Numbered from the stretch's first letter, positions 44,464 to 54,233 are shown. The stretch is DNA of 64,000 nucleotides from an uncultured Lachnospiraceae bacterium (GCA_947565425.1 CANOFW010000001.1:62001-126000); one strand, 5' to 3'. Notes: generated by a model not told the origin, from the letters alone. Translations and numbers: made by a program.

Positions 44464-45561
44464 ATGAAGATATGGCAGAATGAAGCGGTATTCACTGCAC
44501 AAGATCCAATTACAGAAGAAGTGTTCACAGAATCCGCGCTTTTTTTTGATATTGAGACAACCGGCTTTTCTCCTATGAATACACATATTTACCTGATTGG
44601 CTGTGCCGCCAGAAAAGGCGATCTGATTTGCATCACTCAGTTTTTTGCGGAAAAACCCCAAGAAGAGAAGTCTGTCCTCACTGCTTTTTTCAAGTTAGCA
44701 AACCAATATGAACGCCTGATTTCTTTTAATGGCATGGGATTTGACATCCCCTACCTTCAGAAACGCACAGAGCATTATGGATTTCAGGAACCCCTCAAGG
44801 GCGTGCATTTGGATATTTTTAAAAAAATGTCCAAATTCAAATCCATTCTCAGGCTTCCCAACTTAAAACAAAAGTCTTTAGAAGCATTTCTGGGAATTGA
44901 ACGGAAAGACAAATACTCCGGCGGCGACTTAATCAATTTCTATCTCGATTATGCCAAGCAAGCAGACGCCGAGAAAGCCTCCCTGTTGCAACTTCACAAT
45001 TATGAAGATTTGCTGGGAATGCCCAAACTGCTCCCTATTCTCTCTTATCCCAGGCTTTTTGAGGGAGACTTTGACGTGCTCTCCTGTGAAAAAAACTCCT
45101 ACAAATCATATGAAAACATACAGGAGTTGGAAATGATAATGATACTGGGACTTAACAACCCATTGCCCAAACGTTTCTCTTTTGGCAAAAAAGACATTTA
45201 TCTTACAGGATATGGACGACAGGCAAAACTAAAAGTTTCCATTTATCAGGGAGAACTGAAATATTTTTACCCCAATTACCGGGACTATTATTTCCTCCCA
45301 GAAGAAGACCGCGCCATTCACAAAAGCGTTGCCTTCTATGTAGACAAAAATTTTCGTACAAAAGCAAAAGCCGCTACCTGCTATAGCAAGAAAACCGGCT
45401 GCTTCTTACCGCAATATGAAGAGGTTATCACCCCTTATTTCAAATTAGAATACCATGATAAAGTTACCTGGTTTGAAATGACCGAAGATTTCACTGATTC
45501 CTTAGAGCTTCAGAAAAAATATGCCTGCCACTTGTTAGAATATTTGAAAAAACAGGCATAA
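44464..45561 (+). CDS. RNase H-like exonuclease-domain protein (YprB-like)
   Basis: 365 residues. The N-terminal half is a DnaQ/RNase H-like fold with the FFDIETTGFSP motif (acidic metal ligands), SFNGMGFDIPYL, and HNYEDLLGMPKLL (late acidic ligands). The C-terminal half is of unknown type. It fits the YprB family of DNA/RNA exonuclease-like proteins. ATG 44464 has GGAGGAG about 4 bases upstream; the longer frame to 44407 lies inside element E. Confidence 0.85.
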   Translation: MKIWQNEAVFTAQDPITEEVFTESALFFDIETTGFSPMNTHIYLIGCAARKGDLICITQFFAEKPQEEKSVLTAFFKLANQYERLISFNGMGFDIPYLQKRTEHYGFQEPLKGVHLDIFKKMSKFKSILRLPNLKQKSLEAFLGIERKDKYSGGDLINFYLDYAKQADAEKASLLQLHNYEDLLGMPKLLPILSYPRLFEGDFDVLSCEKNSYKSYENIQELEMIMILGLNNPLPKRFSFGKKDIYLTGYGRQAKLKVSIYQGELKYFYPNYRDYYFLPEEDRAIHKSVAFYVDKNFRTKAKAATCYSKKTGCFLPQYEEVITPYFKLEYHDKVTWFEMTEDFTDSLELQKKYACHLLEYLKKQA

Positions 45562-45607
45562 CCCACAATCCTGTTCGCGTGACAAGATCTTTCTATAAAA
45601 TGAAAAT

Positions 45608-45637
45608 ACGTCTCCTGCGAAAAATCGCAGGAGACGA
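45608..45637. terminator. Bidirectional terminator between yprB-like and cheR
   Basis: CGTCTCCTGCGA and TCGCAGGAGACG form a 12-bp perfect stem around AAAA, between convergent genes. A plus-strand AAAAG follows, and the minus strand runs into GTATTTTCATTTTATAG. It probably serves cheR. Confidence 0.75.
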
Positions 45638-45666
45638 AAAGAGTAGGGAATATACTTATCAAAAGG

Positions 45667-46440
45667 CTAATTCTTCTGGAAGAAGAAGGATTGATGCCTT
45701 TGATAATTCAATTCTTTATAATTCATAATCTGCTCTGTACTTCCAATGAAAAGAACTCCTTGCGGCGTGAGCGCCGCATTAAACTTCTTGTAAATCTCTT
45801 CCTTCGCCTCTTCCGTAAAATAAATCAATACATTTCGGCAAACAATCAAATGACAACCAGTCGGATAAGTATCCCGAAGTAAATTGTGTTCCTTAAATTC
45901 GACCTGGCGCTTAATTTCATTGGAAATCTGATAGGAACTTCCTACCTTAGTAAAATATTTCTTCTTGAAATCTGCTGGCACGGCAGCTATGCTCTTCTCA
46001 TTATAAAGCCCCATTCGCGCTTTGTCGAGCACCTGCTTATCAATATCCGTCGCCGTAATATGAATCTGATTCAATGGAATATGCCGAGATAACGCCATAA
46101 CCAGCGAATACGGCTCGTCGCCTGTGGAGCAGGCTGCGCTCCAAACCTTCAGATTCTTGCCAAACTTTTTAATCAGCGCAGGGAATACGCTCTTATCCAA
46201 GATCTCCCACTGCTCAGGATTTCGGTAAAATTCCGACACATTAATCGTGAGAAAATTTACAAACTGCTCAAATTTCTCTTCATCTTTCTTGATTAACGCC
46301 ACATAGTCCTTATAACTTTTAATTCCATTTTTAGAAATCAACGTGTCAATTCGGCGCTTCATCTGCTTTTCTTTGTATGAATTCAAATCAATTTTAGTTA
46401 ATGCTAAAATATCTTTTTTGAAATCCTCATATCCGTTCAT
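45667..46440 (-). CDS. CheR-type protein-glutamate O-methyltransferase
   Basis: 257 residues. The N-terminal helical CheR domain (FKKDILALTKIDLNSYK) is followed by a SAM methyltransferase domain with SAACSTGDEPYSL. These enzymes methylate chemoreceptors. No other chemotaxis gene is in the window, so the target cannot be inferred. It is the last gene of the rpiR to cheR run, 9 bases after the S1 gene. Confidence 0.93.
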   Translation of the reverse strand: MNGYEDFKKDILALTKIDLNSYKEKQMKRRIDTLISKNGIKSYKDYVALIKKDEEKFEQFVNFLTINVSEFYRNPEQWEILDKSVFPALIKKFGKNLKVWSAACSTGDEPYSLVMALSRHIPLNQIHITATDIDKQVLDKARMGLYNEKSIAAVPADFKKKYFTKVGSSYQISNEIKRQVEFKEHNLLRDTYPTGCHLIVCRNVLIYFTEEAKEEIYKKFNAALTPQGVLFIGSTEQIMNYKELNYQRHQSFFFQKN

Positions 46441-46449
46441 GAAATTCCT

Positions 46450-47565
46450 CTATTCTTCCTCAACAGATTCTTCCTCAACATCTTCTACAGATTCCGCTAC
46501 CGGCTCTTCAGCCGAAGCAAGCATTGCCTTCAAACTAAGGCTAATCTTCTTCTCCTCTTCATTAAAGTCAACAATCTTAGCCTCAATCTCCTGCCCAATC
46601 TTCAGTACATCTGCCGGTTTCTCCACATGTTCCCTGGAAATCTGCGATACATGCAAGAGTGCGTCAACACCAGGAGCCAACTCTACGAATGCACCAAAAT
46701 CTGTCATTCTGGCAACTACGCCCTTAATTACTGTGCCAACTGCATACTTCTCTGAAGCATCTTTCCATGGATTCTCATCTTCAAACTTCATACTAAGCGC
46801 AATCTTCTTCTCGTTGATGTCTTTGATAAATACTCTGACAACCTCGCCAACCTTAAATACCTTCTTGGGATTCTCAACTCTTCCCCAGGACATCTCAGAA
46901 ATATGGAGCAGTCCGTCCGCACCGCCCAGATCAATAAACGCGCCGAAATCTGTTACATTCTTAACGGTTCCCTCTAAAACATCACCGACATTGATTCTCG
47001 CAAACAATGCCTTCTGCATCTCTTCCTTCTTAGCAAGCAGTAATTGCTTCCTATCACCGATGATTCTTCTTCTGCGCGGGTTAAATTCTGTGATAACAAA
47101 CTCAATCTCCTGGTCCTTATACTTGCCAAGATCCTTCTCGTATGTATCAGATACCAGGCTTGCCGGAATAAAAATTCTTGACTCGTCAATTACAACGCTC
47201 AAGCCGCCCTCTAATACCTGTACAACTTTTGCCTTCAATACTTCCTGCGCATTGAAAGCTTCTTCTAACTTCTTGCTTCCTCTCTCAGCAGCAAGACGCT
47301 TGTAGGTCAAAAGCACCTGACCCTCACCGTCATTTACTTTCAGAACCTTTGATTCCATGGTGTCTCCAACGGAAACTACGGTAGTCAAATCAACGTTAGG
47401 TTCGTTCGTATACTCATTCCGGGTAATGATTCCATCGGACTTGTAACCAATGTTCAAGATAATCTCGTCTGGTTTCACATCAATAACGGTACCTTCAACT
47501 ACCTCCCCATTTCTTATTGTTTTAAATGATTCATCTAACATTTGTTCAAAACTCATTTCTGACAT
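46450..47565 (-). CDS. Ribosomal protein S1-like, four S1 domains
   Basis: 371 residues with four S1 RNA-binding domains. The last two are canonical (VTDFGAFIDLGGADGLLHIS and MTDFGAFVELAPGVDALLHVS); the first two are more divergent. Translation or mRNA-binding role by family. ATG 47565 has GAGGAGG 9 bases upstream and lies inside the last 20 bases of ispH in another frame. In several Clostridia ispH and S1 are one fused gene. Confidence 0.93.
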   Translation of the reverse strand: MSEMSFEQMLDESFKTIRNGEVVEGTVIDVKPDEIILNIGYKSDGIITRNEYTNEPNVDLTTVVSVGDTMESKVLKVNDGEGQVLLTYKRLAAERGSKKLEEAFNAQEVLKAKVVQVLEGGLSVVIDESRIFIPASLVSDTYEKDLGKYKDQEIEFVITEFNPRRRRIIGDRKQLLLAKKEEMQKALFARINVGDVLEGTVKNVTDFGAFIDLGGADGLLHISEMSWGRVENPKKVFKVGEVVRVFIKDINEKKIALSMKFEDENPWKDASEKYAVGTVIKGVVARMTDFGAFVELAPGVDALLHVSQISREHVEKPADVLKIGQEIEAKIVDFNEEEKKISLSLKAMLASAEEPVAESVEDVEEESVEEE

Positions 47566-48403
47566 TCTTTTGAACCTCCTCAATAATTTTGTTTGGGGTA
47601 GAAGCCCCTGCGGTAATACCTACGCTATTAATGAACCGTAATTTAGACAAGTCCAAATCCTTAAGTGTCTGTATATAGCAAGTATTTTCACATTCTTTTT
47701 TACATATTTCAAATAGCTTTTGCGTATTGGAACTGTTCTTTCCACCGACCACAATCATGGCTTCCACCTCGGCGGCAATCGCCTTCGCCTCCGTCTGCCT
47801 CTCCTGTGTCGCATTGCAAATCGTATTTAAAACAACTATATCATAACCTTTTTTTGAAATAATTTCAACTAGTTCTTGAAATTTCTTGTTGTTAAATGTC
47901 GTCTGTGAGACAATACAGACCTTTTTGGGGCTCTCCAACACAAACTTTTGTGCTTCCTCAACTGTTGAAATTACGCTGGTCTGCGCAAAATTAGCACTCC
48001 ACCCCTTAATGCCCTCGACCTCCGGGTGATTCTCATTGCCAATAATTAGCACATGGCAGCCCTCGCGACTGTAACGCTCCACAATCCGGTGTATTTTCTG
48101 CACAAAAGGACATGTTGCGTCCACATAAGGAATATTCTCTGCCTCAAGTAATTCATAAACAGACTTTCCTACGCCATGGGAACGGATAATAACGGTACCA
48201 TCCTGGCAATTTTTAAGCTCCTTCACCGTCTCCACCACACAGACACCCTTTTTTTCCAAATCTGCTACAACTTCCTCATTGTGTATAATAGGGCCGAACG
48301 TATATATCTTTCCCTTCTTTTGCTCCACCTGCTCATAGACCGTGTCGACAGCACGCCTGACGCCAAAGCAAAACCCTGCGCTTTTCGCCAAAATCACTTT
48401 CAT
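47546..48403 (-). CDS. ispH: 4-hydroxy-3-methylbut-2-enyl diphosphate reductase
   Basis: 285 residues. The three Fe-S cysteines are in GFCFGVRRAV, DATCPFV and NTICNAT, and the catalytic ENHPEVEG is present. It makes IPP and DMAPP, the last MEP step. It overlaps cmk by 4 bases upstream and the S1 gene by 20 bases downstream, so all three are coupled. Confidence 0.97.
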   Translation of the reverse strand: MKVILAKSAGFCFGVRRAVDTVYEQVEQKKGKIYTFGPIIHNEEVVADLEKKGVCVVETVKELKNCQDGTVIIRSHGVGKSVYELLEAENIPYVDATCPFVQKIHRIVERYSREGCHVLIIGNENHPEVEGIKGWSANFAQTSVISTVEEAQKFVLESPKKVCIVSQTTFNNKKFQELVEIISKKGYDIVVLNTICNATQERQTEAKAIAAEVEAMIVVGGKNSSNTQKLFEICKKECENTCYIQTLKDLDLSKLRFINSVGITAGASTPNKIIEEVQKNVRNEF

Positions 48404-49068
48404 AGCTTCGCATCCCTGACAATCTCTAAAATCTTCGCCACAACTTCTTCAATCGACATCTCGGAACTGTCCACCAAGACGGCGTCCTCCGCCTGCTTTA
48501 ACGGAGAAATCTCGCGCGTCATATCCTGATGATCGCGCTTTTCAATATCCGCACAGATTTCTTCAAGACTGCATTCGACACCCTTCTCCTGTAATTCCAA
48601 AAATCTACGCTTTCCGCGAGTGGCAACGCTCGCTGTCAGATAGATTTTTACCTGTGCCTTCGGCAGCACGCAAGTACCTATATCCCTCCCGTCCATAATT
48701 AAGTCTGTCGTCTGTGCCATCTCGCGCTGAAGCTGTGTCAACTTTTCCCGCACCGGCGCATATACGCTGACTGCGGACGTCATTTTTCCTACTTCCTCCG
48801 TGCGGATAAATCCGTTGACATTCTCCCCATTCAAAAATACCTGCTGTTCCCCCTGCTCATTGGAAAGGGTTACGGTAATCTGTTCGCACGATTTTGTAAT
48901 TGCCGCCTCATCATCCGCCGCAATCCCCGCACGCAGGAAATACAAGGCCATTGCACGATACATCGCACCGGTATCAACATAGATATAAGACAGCTCCTTT
49001 GCCACCCTTTTGGCAATTGTGCTTTTTCCAGCTCCCGCCGGACCATCAATCGCAATATTAAATGCCAT
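48400..49068 (-). CDS. cmk: Cytidylate kinase
   Basis: 222 residues. P-loop GPAGAGKST at the start and the catalytic DGRDIGTCVLP segment. It makes CDP from CMP. ATG 49068 has GGAGG 7 bases upstream; the 21 codons upstream in the open frame are not conserved-looking. It overlaps ispH by ATGA. Confidence 0.96.
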   Translation of the reverse strand: MAFNIAIDGPAGAGKSTIAKRVAKELSYIYVDTGAMYRAMALYFLRAGIAADDEAAITKSCEQITVTLSNEQGEQQVFLNGENVNGFIRTEEVGKMTSAVSVYAPVREKLTQLQREMAQTTDLIMDGRDIGTCVLPKAQVKIYLTASVATRGKRRFLELQEKGVECSLEEICADIEKRDHQDMTREISPLKQAEDAVLVDSSEMSIEEVVAKILEIVRDAKL

Positions 49069-49084
49069 CTGGCTTCCTCCATTT

Positions 49085-50329
49085 CTATCTCTGAATACTA
49101 TCCCCGGCAAGATAGCCGGTAGACCAAGCAATCTGTAAATTAAACCCTCCAGTCAAAGCGTCCAAGTCTAACAGCTCTCCGGCAAAATACAGTCCAGACA
49201 CCAGCTTTGACTCCATCGTAGACGGATTAACTTCTCTGGTACAGACGCCTCCCCGCGTAATAATTGCCTCATTAAAATCCCGGAAACGCTGCAAAGTCAA
49301 AGGAAAATGTTTTATTAAATGCACAAAATCCAACCGCTCCCGCTTGGTAATTATATTTACCTTACTTTCTGCACTTATGCCGCTTAATTTTATGATTACC
49401 GGAATCAATTTCGCCGGAAATAATTGAGATAAGGCATTCTTAAACTGTCGCTTTTGATTCTCCTCAAAATCGCGCAAAACACGTTTGTCCAACTGTTCCT
49501 CCGTCAATGCTGGCTTCAGATCTATTTCCATTGCCAACGGCATGTCCTTTTGATAATCGTTGACAAGACTGCTGGCGCTAATTAACAGCGGCCCGCTCAC
49601 CCCGTAATGCGTAAACAACATCTCGCCAAAATCTTCAAACAGAAGCTTTTTCCCTTTGCGTATACTTACCGTTACATTCTTCAGCGAAAGCCCCTGCAAA
49701 TCCTTCACCCAACTTTCCGCTGTCTCAAACGGCACCAGCGAAGGCGTACGCTCCGTCACAGTGTGTCCCAACTTTTCGGCAAAGCAATAGCCATCTCCTG
49801 TGGAACCGGTAGACACATAAGAACAGCCGCCCGTGGCAAGAATAACATTTTCCGCTCTGAGAACTGATCCATCCGTAAGCAAAACGCCCGACACACTTTT
49901 ATTATCATCACTGCCCACAGTCAAAATATCGGCAACTTTGGCGTTGAGCTGTACCCTGACTTGTTCTTGCTGCAAGGTTTTCTGCAAAGTGCGGATCACA
50001 TCAGATGAGTGGTCGGACTGCGGAAATACACGTCCGCCGCGCTCCGTCTTAATCGTCAGCCCATGAATTTCAAAAAATTCCATGACCTGCCTGCTGTCAA
50101 AGGTATAAAATGCGCTATAAAGGAACCTGCTGTTGCGGATAACATTTTTCAGCAAATGTTCCGTCTCACAGTCATTGGTAATATTACACCTTCCTTTTCC
50201 GGTAATATAGAGCTTCTTACCCAGCTTTTCATTCTGATCTAACAATGTCACCTGATGCCCATTTTCCGCCGCGCGTATGGCTGCCATCATACCCGCCGCG
50301 CCACCGCCAATTACGATCACTTTACTCAT
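49085..50329 (-). CDS. FAD-dependent oxidoreductase, HI0933/BaiN family
   Basis: 414 residues. N-terminal dinucleotide-binding GGGAAGMMAAIRAAENG, the KGRCNITN segment typical of HI0933-like flavoproteins, and LDALTGGFNLQIAWSTGYLAG at the C-terminus. Some relatives act in bile-acid or aromatic reduction, but this clade is mostly uncharacterised. The ATG overlaps the rpiR stop codon (TATGAGTAA). Confidence 0.9.
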   Translation of the reverse strand: MSKVIVIGGGAAGMMAAIRAAENGHQVTLLDQNEKLGKKLYITGKGRCNITNDCETEHLLKNVIRNSRFLYSAFYTFDSRQVMEFFEIHGLTIKTERGGRVFPQSDHSSDVIRTLQKTLQQEQVRVQLNAKVADILTVGSDDNKSVSGVLLTDGSVLRAENVILATGGCSYVSTGSTGDGYCFAEKLGHTVTERTPSLVPFETAESWVKDLQGLSLKNVTVSIRKGKKLLFEDFGEMLFTHYGVSGPLLISASSLVNDYQKDMPLAMEIDLKPALTEEQLDKRVLRDFEENQKRQFKNALSQLFPAKLIPVIIKLSGISAESKVNIITKRERLDFVHLIKHFPLTLQRFRDFNEAIITRGGVCTREVNPSTMESKLVSGLYFAGELLDLDALTGGFNLQIAWSTGYLAGDSIQR

Positions 50330-51260
50330 ACTCTGCTTCTCTTTCCGTCTTATTCTGCGCATATCCCATGCGCACAGAATCCCCTATATAATCAATCTCA
50401 TCACTACCGCAGACCTGATACTCCTCCCAAAGCTGTTCAATCATTTCCAGATTACGCACTACCTTCCTCTGCCGCTTCATACAGATTGCCATAATCAATG
50501 CATTAATTACGCTCAAAGGCGCTACTAAAGAATCTACGATGGACGACATATCGCTCTGCGCCACGAGATTGCAGGAGGAATACAGATTCATCGGAGAATG
50601 TACGCTGTCTGTGAGTGTAATAACCCGGGCATTGCGATTATTGGCAAATTCCATCGCTTTCAACACGCGCATAGAATACCGCGGAAAACTAATTCCAACA
50701 ATCACATCCTCTCTGCCTATATATAACATCTGCTCAAATAATTCACTAGAACTGTTGGTGTGCACAAGCTTCACATTGTCAAACATCATATTCAGGTAAA
50801 AGGATAGAAACTCCGCTATGGGCGCGCAACTCCTTAAACCAATTACATAGATATGTCTGGCCTTTAAAATTGCATCTACCGCCATATCAAACGCTTGCGC
50901 ATCTATCATTTCCAACGTCTCCTGAATACGTTTCGCGTCCGATGTCAACACTGTCGTCAAAATTTCAGACTGTGAAATCCTTCCGTATACATTCTCCATC
51001 TGCTGTACCGTATCGAGTTTTCCACGTACCAGCTCCGCCAATGCCTGCTGAAACTGCGGATAGCCTTTGTAGCCCAACTGCATAGCAAAACGGACAACTG
51101 TGGACTCGCTAACACCCACTGCTTCCCCCAGCTTGGCCGCAGTTAAGAATACCGCCTTGTCATAATAGTCCGTAATGTAGGCTGCAATCATCTTCTGTCC
51201 CTTGCTCAATGCGCTGTATCGTTCGTTGATCCGATTCATCAATTCGTTGGTACTCGCCAT
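50322..51260 (-). CDS. MurR/RpiR family transcriptional regulator
   Basis: 312 residues. HTH domain (1-77) with GEAVGVSESTVVRFAMQLGYKG, then a SIS domain (about 120-260) with IYVIGLRSCAPIAEFLSFY. SIS domains bind sugar phosphates. ATG 51260 has an AGGA 6 bases upstream. It leads the run HI0933-cmk-ispH-S1-cheR. Its ligand and targets are not visible. An inverted repeat (51307-51318 with 51340-51351) lies upstream and may be its operator. Confidence 0.9.
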   Translation of the reverse strand: MASTNELMNRINERYSALSKGQKMIAAYITDYYDKAVFLTAAKLGEAVGVSESTVVRFAMQLGYKGYPQFQQALAELVRGKLDTVQQMENVYGRISQSEILTTVLTSDAKRIQETLEMIDAQAFDMAVDAILKARHIYVIGLRSCAPIAEFLSFYLNMMFDNVKLVHTNSSSELFEQMLYIGREDVIVGISFPRYSMRVLKAMEFANNRNARVITLTDSVHSPMNLYSSCNLVAQSDMSSIVDSLVAPLSVINALIMAICMKRQRKVVRNLEMIEQLWEEYQVCGSDEIDYIGDSVRMGYAQNKTEREAEYE

Positions 51261-51306
51261 ATCCAATCCTCTCCTCAACACAGTTCGCGCGAATGCGCAT
51301 ATTTTC

Positions 51307-51351
51307 CTAATATTTAGAAGAAATACAACACGCTTTCCTCTAAATATTAAG
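51307..51351. promoter_or_regulatory. Inverted repeat upstream of rpiR
   Basis: CTAATATTTAGA and TCTAAATATTAAG are near-perfect inverted repeats separated by about 21 bases, 50-90 bases upstream of the rpiR start. This would suit an autoregulatory operator for a dimeric repressor, but could be a hairpin. Confidence 0.35.
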
Positions 51352-51390
51352 AAAAAGATACTGCTCAAAGGAACAGTATCTTCTCTTTTC
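51351..51390 (-). terminator. Terminator of the decarboxylase operon
   Basis: AAGATACTG and CAGTATCTT arms around a 10-base loop, followed on the minus strand by TTTTTCTTAAT. It lies about 120 bases after the oadA stop. Confidence 0.85.
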
Positions 51391-51441
51391 CTAGTCAAAT
51401 ACTCCACAGCAATCTACGAGGTATGACCTAACTTGTTCTTT

Positions 51442-51498
51442 CCGCCCCAAAGGGCGGGGTATTTGCACCCACAGGGCACTTACCCTCGCGGGAATAAA
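51442..51498. repeat. GC hairpin and recurring words after oadA
   Basis: CCGCCCCAAAGGGCGG forms a hairpin (51442-51457). It is followed by CCCACAGGGCACTTA and CCCTCGCGGGAATAAA (about 51468-51498), both found in the malic enzyme leader, and singly elsewhere. This is the clearest copy in which the two words are adjacent. Confidence 0.65.
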
Positions 51499-51504
51499 AA
51501 CAAT

Positions 51505-52923
51505 TTAAACTGGATATGCTCCGTTCTTAGTATCAGCAACGGAAGCATCCACCTTTGTCTGTTGTGCTTCCCTATACTTGAAGAACTCTGTTGCAACCTG
51601 CGGGAACAGTGCATAAGAGAGAACATCCTCATCCTGCTGCTTCCACTGTTTCATCTCAGCCTCAATCTTATGAAGCTCTGGCTCTAAGAGGTCTGCATAA
51701 CGACAAGTAATCGCATTCTTCTTCTCGTCGCCCAATACCTTATCAATCACTTTTTTGTCGAACGGCTTAACTGTCTGACCATATTTTCCAAGCAATACGT
51801 CCTTGGTCTCCTTGGTAGCAACCTTGTAACGCTCGCCCATCAATACATTGAATACAGCCTGTGTGCCGACAATCTGGGAAGAAGGTGTAACCAGAGGCGG
51901 CTCACCCAAGTCTTTACGCACACGCGGAATCTCTTCGAGCACGTCCATATACTTGTCTTCTGCGTTCTGCTCTTTTAACTGAGATACCATGTTGCTCAAC
52001 ATACCGCCCGGCACCTGGTAAAGTAAGGTCTGGATATCCACGCCCAATACCTTGGGATTCATCAATCCGCTCTTCAACGCCTCTTCTCTCATCGGACGGA
52101 AGTAGTCTGCAATCTCCTTTAACAACATCTGGTCAAATCCCGGATCCATCTCAGTTCCGCGGAATGCCTCAGCCATAACTTCCGTTGCCGGCTGGCTGGT
52201 GCCCAGCGCGAAGGGGGACATAGCCGTATCAATAATATCACAGCCTGCCTCCACAGCTTTCAGATAAGTCATGGAAGCCACACCAGAGGTATAATGAGTA
52301 TGTAACTCAATCGGAAGTTTGGTTGCTTTCTTTAAGGATTTTACAAGTTCTTCTGCCTTATAAGGTGTCAAAAGACCTGCCATATCCTTGATACAGATGG
52401 AGTTAGCGCCCATCTCTTCGATCTTCTTAGCCATATCCGTCCAATACTGCAAGGTGTAAGCATCACCTAACGTATAGGAAAGCGCAACCTGCGCATGGCC
52501 TTTTTCCTTATTGGTAGCGGTTACTGCCGTCTGAAGATTGCGTAAGTCATTCAGACAGTCAAAAATACGGATAATGTCAATACCATTGGCAATGGATTTC
52601 TGTACAAAATATTCTACCACGTCATCCGCATACGGACGGTAACCTAAAATGTTCTGTCCACGGAACAACATCTGCAATTTTGTATTCTTAAATCCTGCTT
52701 TGAGTTTTCTCAAACGATCCCATGGATCTTCCTTCAGGAAACGCAAGGATGCATCAAATGTCGCGCCACCCCAGCACTCTACGGCATTGTAGCCGACTTT
52801 ATCCATTTTATCAATAATAGGCAGCATCTGCTCTGTTGTCATACGAGTAGCAATCAGAGACTGATGCGCATCACGTAATATGGTCTCCGTAATCTTAACG
52901 GGTTTTCTCTTCTTTTCAGCCAT
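51505..52923 (-). CDS. Carboxyltransferase, oxaloacetate decarboxylase alpha / pyruvate carboxylase B type
   Basis: 472 residues. DRE-TIM barrel with LRDAHQSLIATRM (start), the metal/Lys region KDMAGLLTPYKA and HTHYTSGVASM. It transfers CO2 between oxaloacetate or pyruvate and biotin. It lacks the C-terminal biotin domain, as expected since a separate carrier gene is upstream. It is equivalent to the 5S subunit of transcarboxylase. ATG 52923 has GGAGG. Confidence 0.9.
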   Translation of the reverse strand: MAEKKRKPVKITETILRDAHQSLIATRMTTEQMLPIIDKMDKVGYNAVECWGGATFDASLRFLKEDPWDRLRKLKAGFKNTKLQMLFRGQNILGYRPYADDVVEYFVQKSIANGIDIIRIFDCLNDLRNLQTAVTATNKEKGHAQVALSYTLGDAYTLQYWTDMAKKIEEMGANSICIKDMAGLLTPYKAEELVKSLKKATKLPIELHTHYTSGVASMTYLKAVEAGCDIIDTAMSPFALGTSQPATEVMAEAFRGTEMDPGFDQMLLKEIADYFRPMREEALKSGLMNPKVLGVDIQTLLYQVPGGMLSNMVSQLKEQNAEDKYMDVLEEIPRVRKDLGEPPLVTPSSQIVGTQAVFNVLMGERYKVATKETKDVLLGKYGQTVKPFDKKVIDKVLGDEKKNAITCRYADLLEPELHKIEAEMKQWKQQDEDVLSYALFPQVATEFFKYREAQQTKVDASVADTKNGAYPV

Positions 52924-52958
52924 GATTTCCTCCATTCAAATTTTACATTATAAAATAT

Positions 52959-53083
52959 ACTATTCAGCACACACCATTCGCAAAGACGCTTACAACGGAT
53001 GGCGTTCCCTCAGACGAAATATGCTATACAAAATCTGTGCGCGCACGATTTTGCATACCCTTTTCGTCTGGCTGAATTAGTAA
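52959..53083. repeat. Palindromic element C (about 125 bp) between oadB and oadA
   Basis: Degenerate ends (TACTATTCAGCAC and GGCTGAATTAGTA). It keeps CCATTCGCAAAG and GGCGTTCCCTCAG of the conserved module but lacks the central stem of copies A and B. Its arm is a hairpin (CAGACGAAA and TTTCGTCTG ends) of its own sequence. It fills the whole gap between oadB (stop 53085) and oadA. Confidence 0.75.
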
Positions 53084-53084
53084 A

Positions 53085-54233
53085 TTATATTCCAAATATT
53101 GCCATAAACACACCTGCTGCTACGGCCGTACCGATAACGCCTGCAACATTGGGGCCCATCGCATGCATCAGCAAGAAGTTGGTAGGATCTTCTTCTGCTC
53201 CAACCTTCTGGGACACACGCGCTGCCATCGGCACCGCCGACACGCCGGCAGAACCAATCAGCGGGTTAATCTTGCCGCCGGTAATCTTACAAAGCAGCTT
53301 GCCGAACAATGTTCCTGCCGCTGTACCGAACATAAATGCAATTAAACCGAGAGCTACAATCTTCAAAGTTGTGATATTTAAAAATGCCTCTGCGCTGGTC
53401 GTTGCACCTACGGAAGTTCCCAGCAGGATAACTACGATGTACATCATTGCGTTGGAAGCCGTCTCTGACAACTGACGAACCACGCCAGATTCACGGAACA
53501 GGTTACCAAGCATCAGCATACCCACCAACGGAGCCGTTGTTGGCAAGATAATACATACGACTGAAGTAACTACGATAGGGAATAAAATCTTCTCCAGCTT
53601 TGATACTGGACGTAAATTCTCCATCTTGATCGCACGCTCTTTCTTAGTAGTGAAGAGCTTCATGATTGGCGGCTGGATAATCGGCACTAACGCCATATAG
53701 GAATAAGCGGCCACCGCAATCGGTCCCATCAGACCAGTCTGTCCCAACTTACCTGCAAGGAAAATGGACGTAGGACCGTCCGCTCCTCCGATAATAGAAA
53801 CGGCTGCCGCTGCCTTATCGTTAAAACCAAGCAAAATTGCCATGAAATATGCGCCAAAAATACCAAACTGTGCTGCTGCTCCCAACAGGAAACTGATGGG
53901 ATTTGCAATCAGCGGACCAAAGTCTGTCATCGCTCCAACACCCATAAAGATCAAAGATGGGAGGATGGACCACTCATCCAGAGAATAGAAATAATAAAGT
54001 AAACCACCTACGCCATTGCTGGTCTCTTCCGGGGAAGCAATAATATCAGGATAGATATTAACCAGCAGCATACCAAACGCAATCGGAACCAGTAACAGGG
54101 GCTCAAATCCTTTTTTGATTGCCAGGAAAAGGAATATGAATGCAACCAATATCATCACATAGTTACCCCAGGTCAGGTTGAAAAATGCGGTCTGATGCAG
54201 GAGGTTTGATAAAGTTTCTCCTACGTAACTCAT
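53085..54233 (-). CDS. Sodium ion-translocating decarboxylase, beta subunit
   Basis: 382 residues, about nine to ten hydrophobic segments. Family marks are [32 protein letters not shown] and [15 protein letters not shown]. It decarboxylates biotin-CO2 and exports Na+. Upstream lie the biotin carrier and OadG. Confidence 0.95.
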   Translation of the reverse strand: MSYVGETLSNLLHQTAFFNLTWGNYVMILVAFIFLFLAIKKGFEPLLLVPIAFGMLLVNIYPDIIASPEETSNGVGGLLYYFYSLDEWSILPSLIFMGVGAMTDFGPLIANPISFLLGAAAQFGIFGAYFMAILLGFNDKAAAAVSIIGGADGPTSIFLAGKLGQTGLMGPIAVAAYSYMALVPIIQPPIMKLFTTKKERAIKMENLRPVSKLEKILFPIVVTSVVCIILPTTAPLVGMLMLGNLFRESGVVRQLSETASNAMMYIVVILLGTSVGATTSAEAFLNITTLKIVALGLIAFMFGTAAGTLFGKLLCKITGGKINPLIGSAGVSAVPMAARVSQKVGAEEDPTNFLLMHAMGPNVAGVIGTAVAAGVFMAIFGI

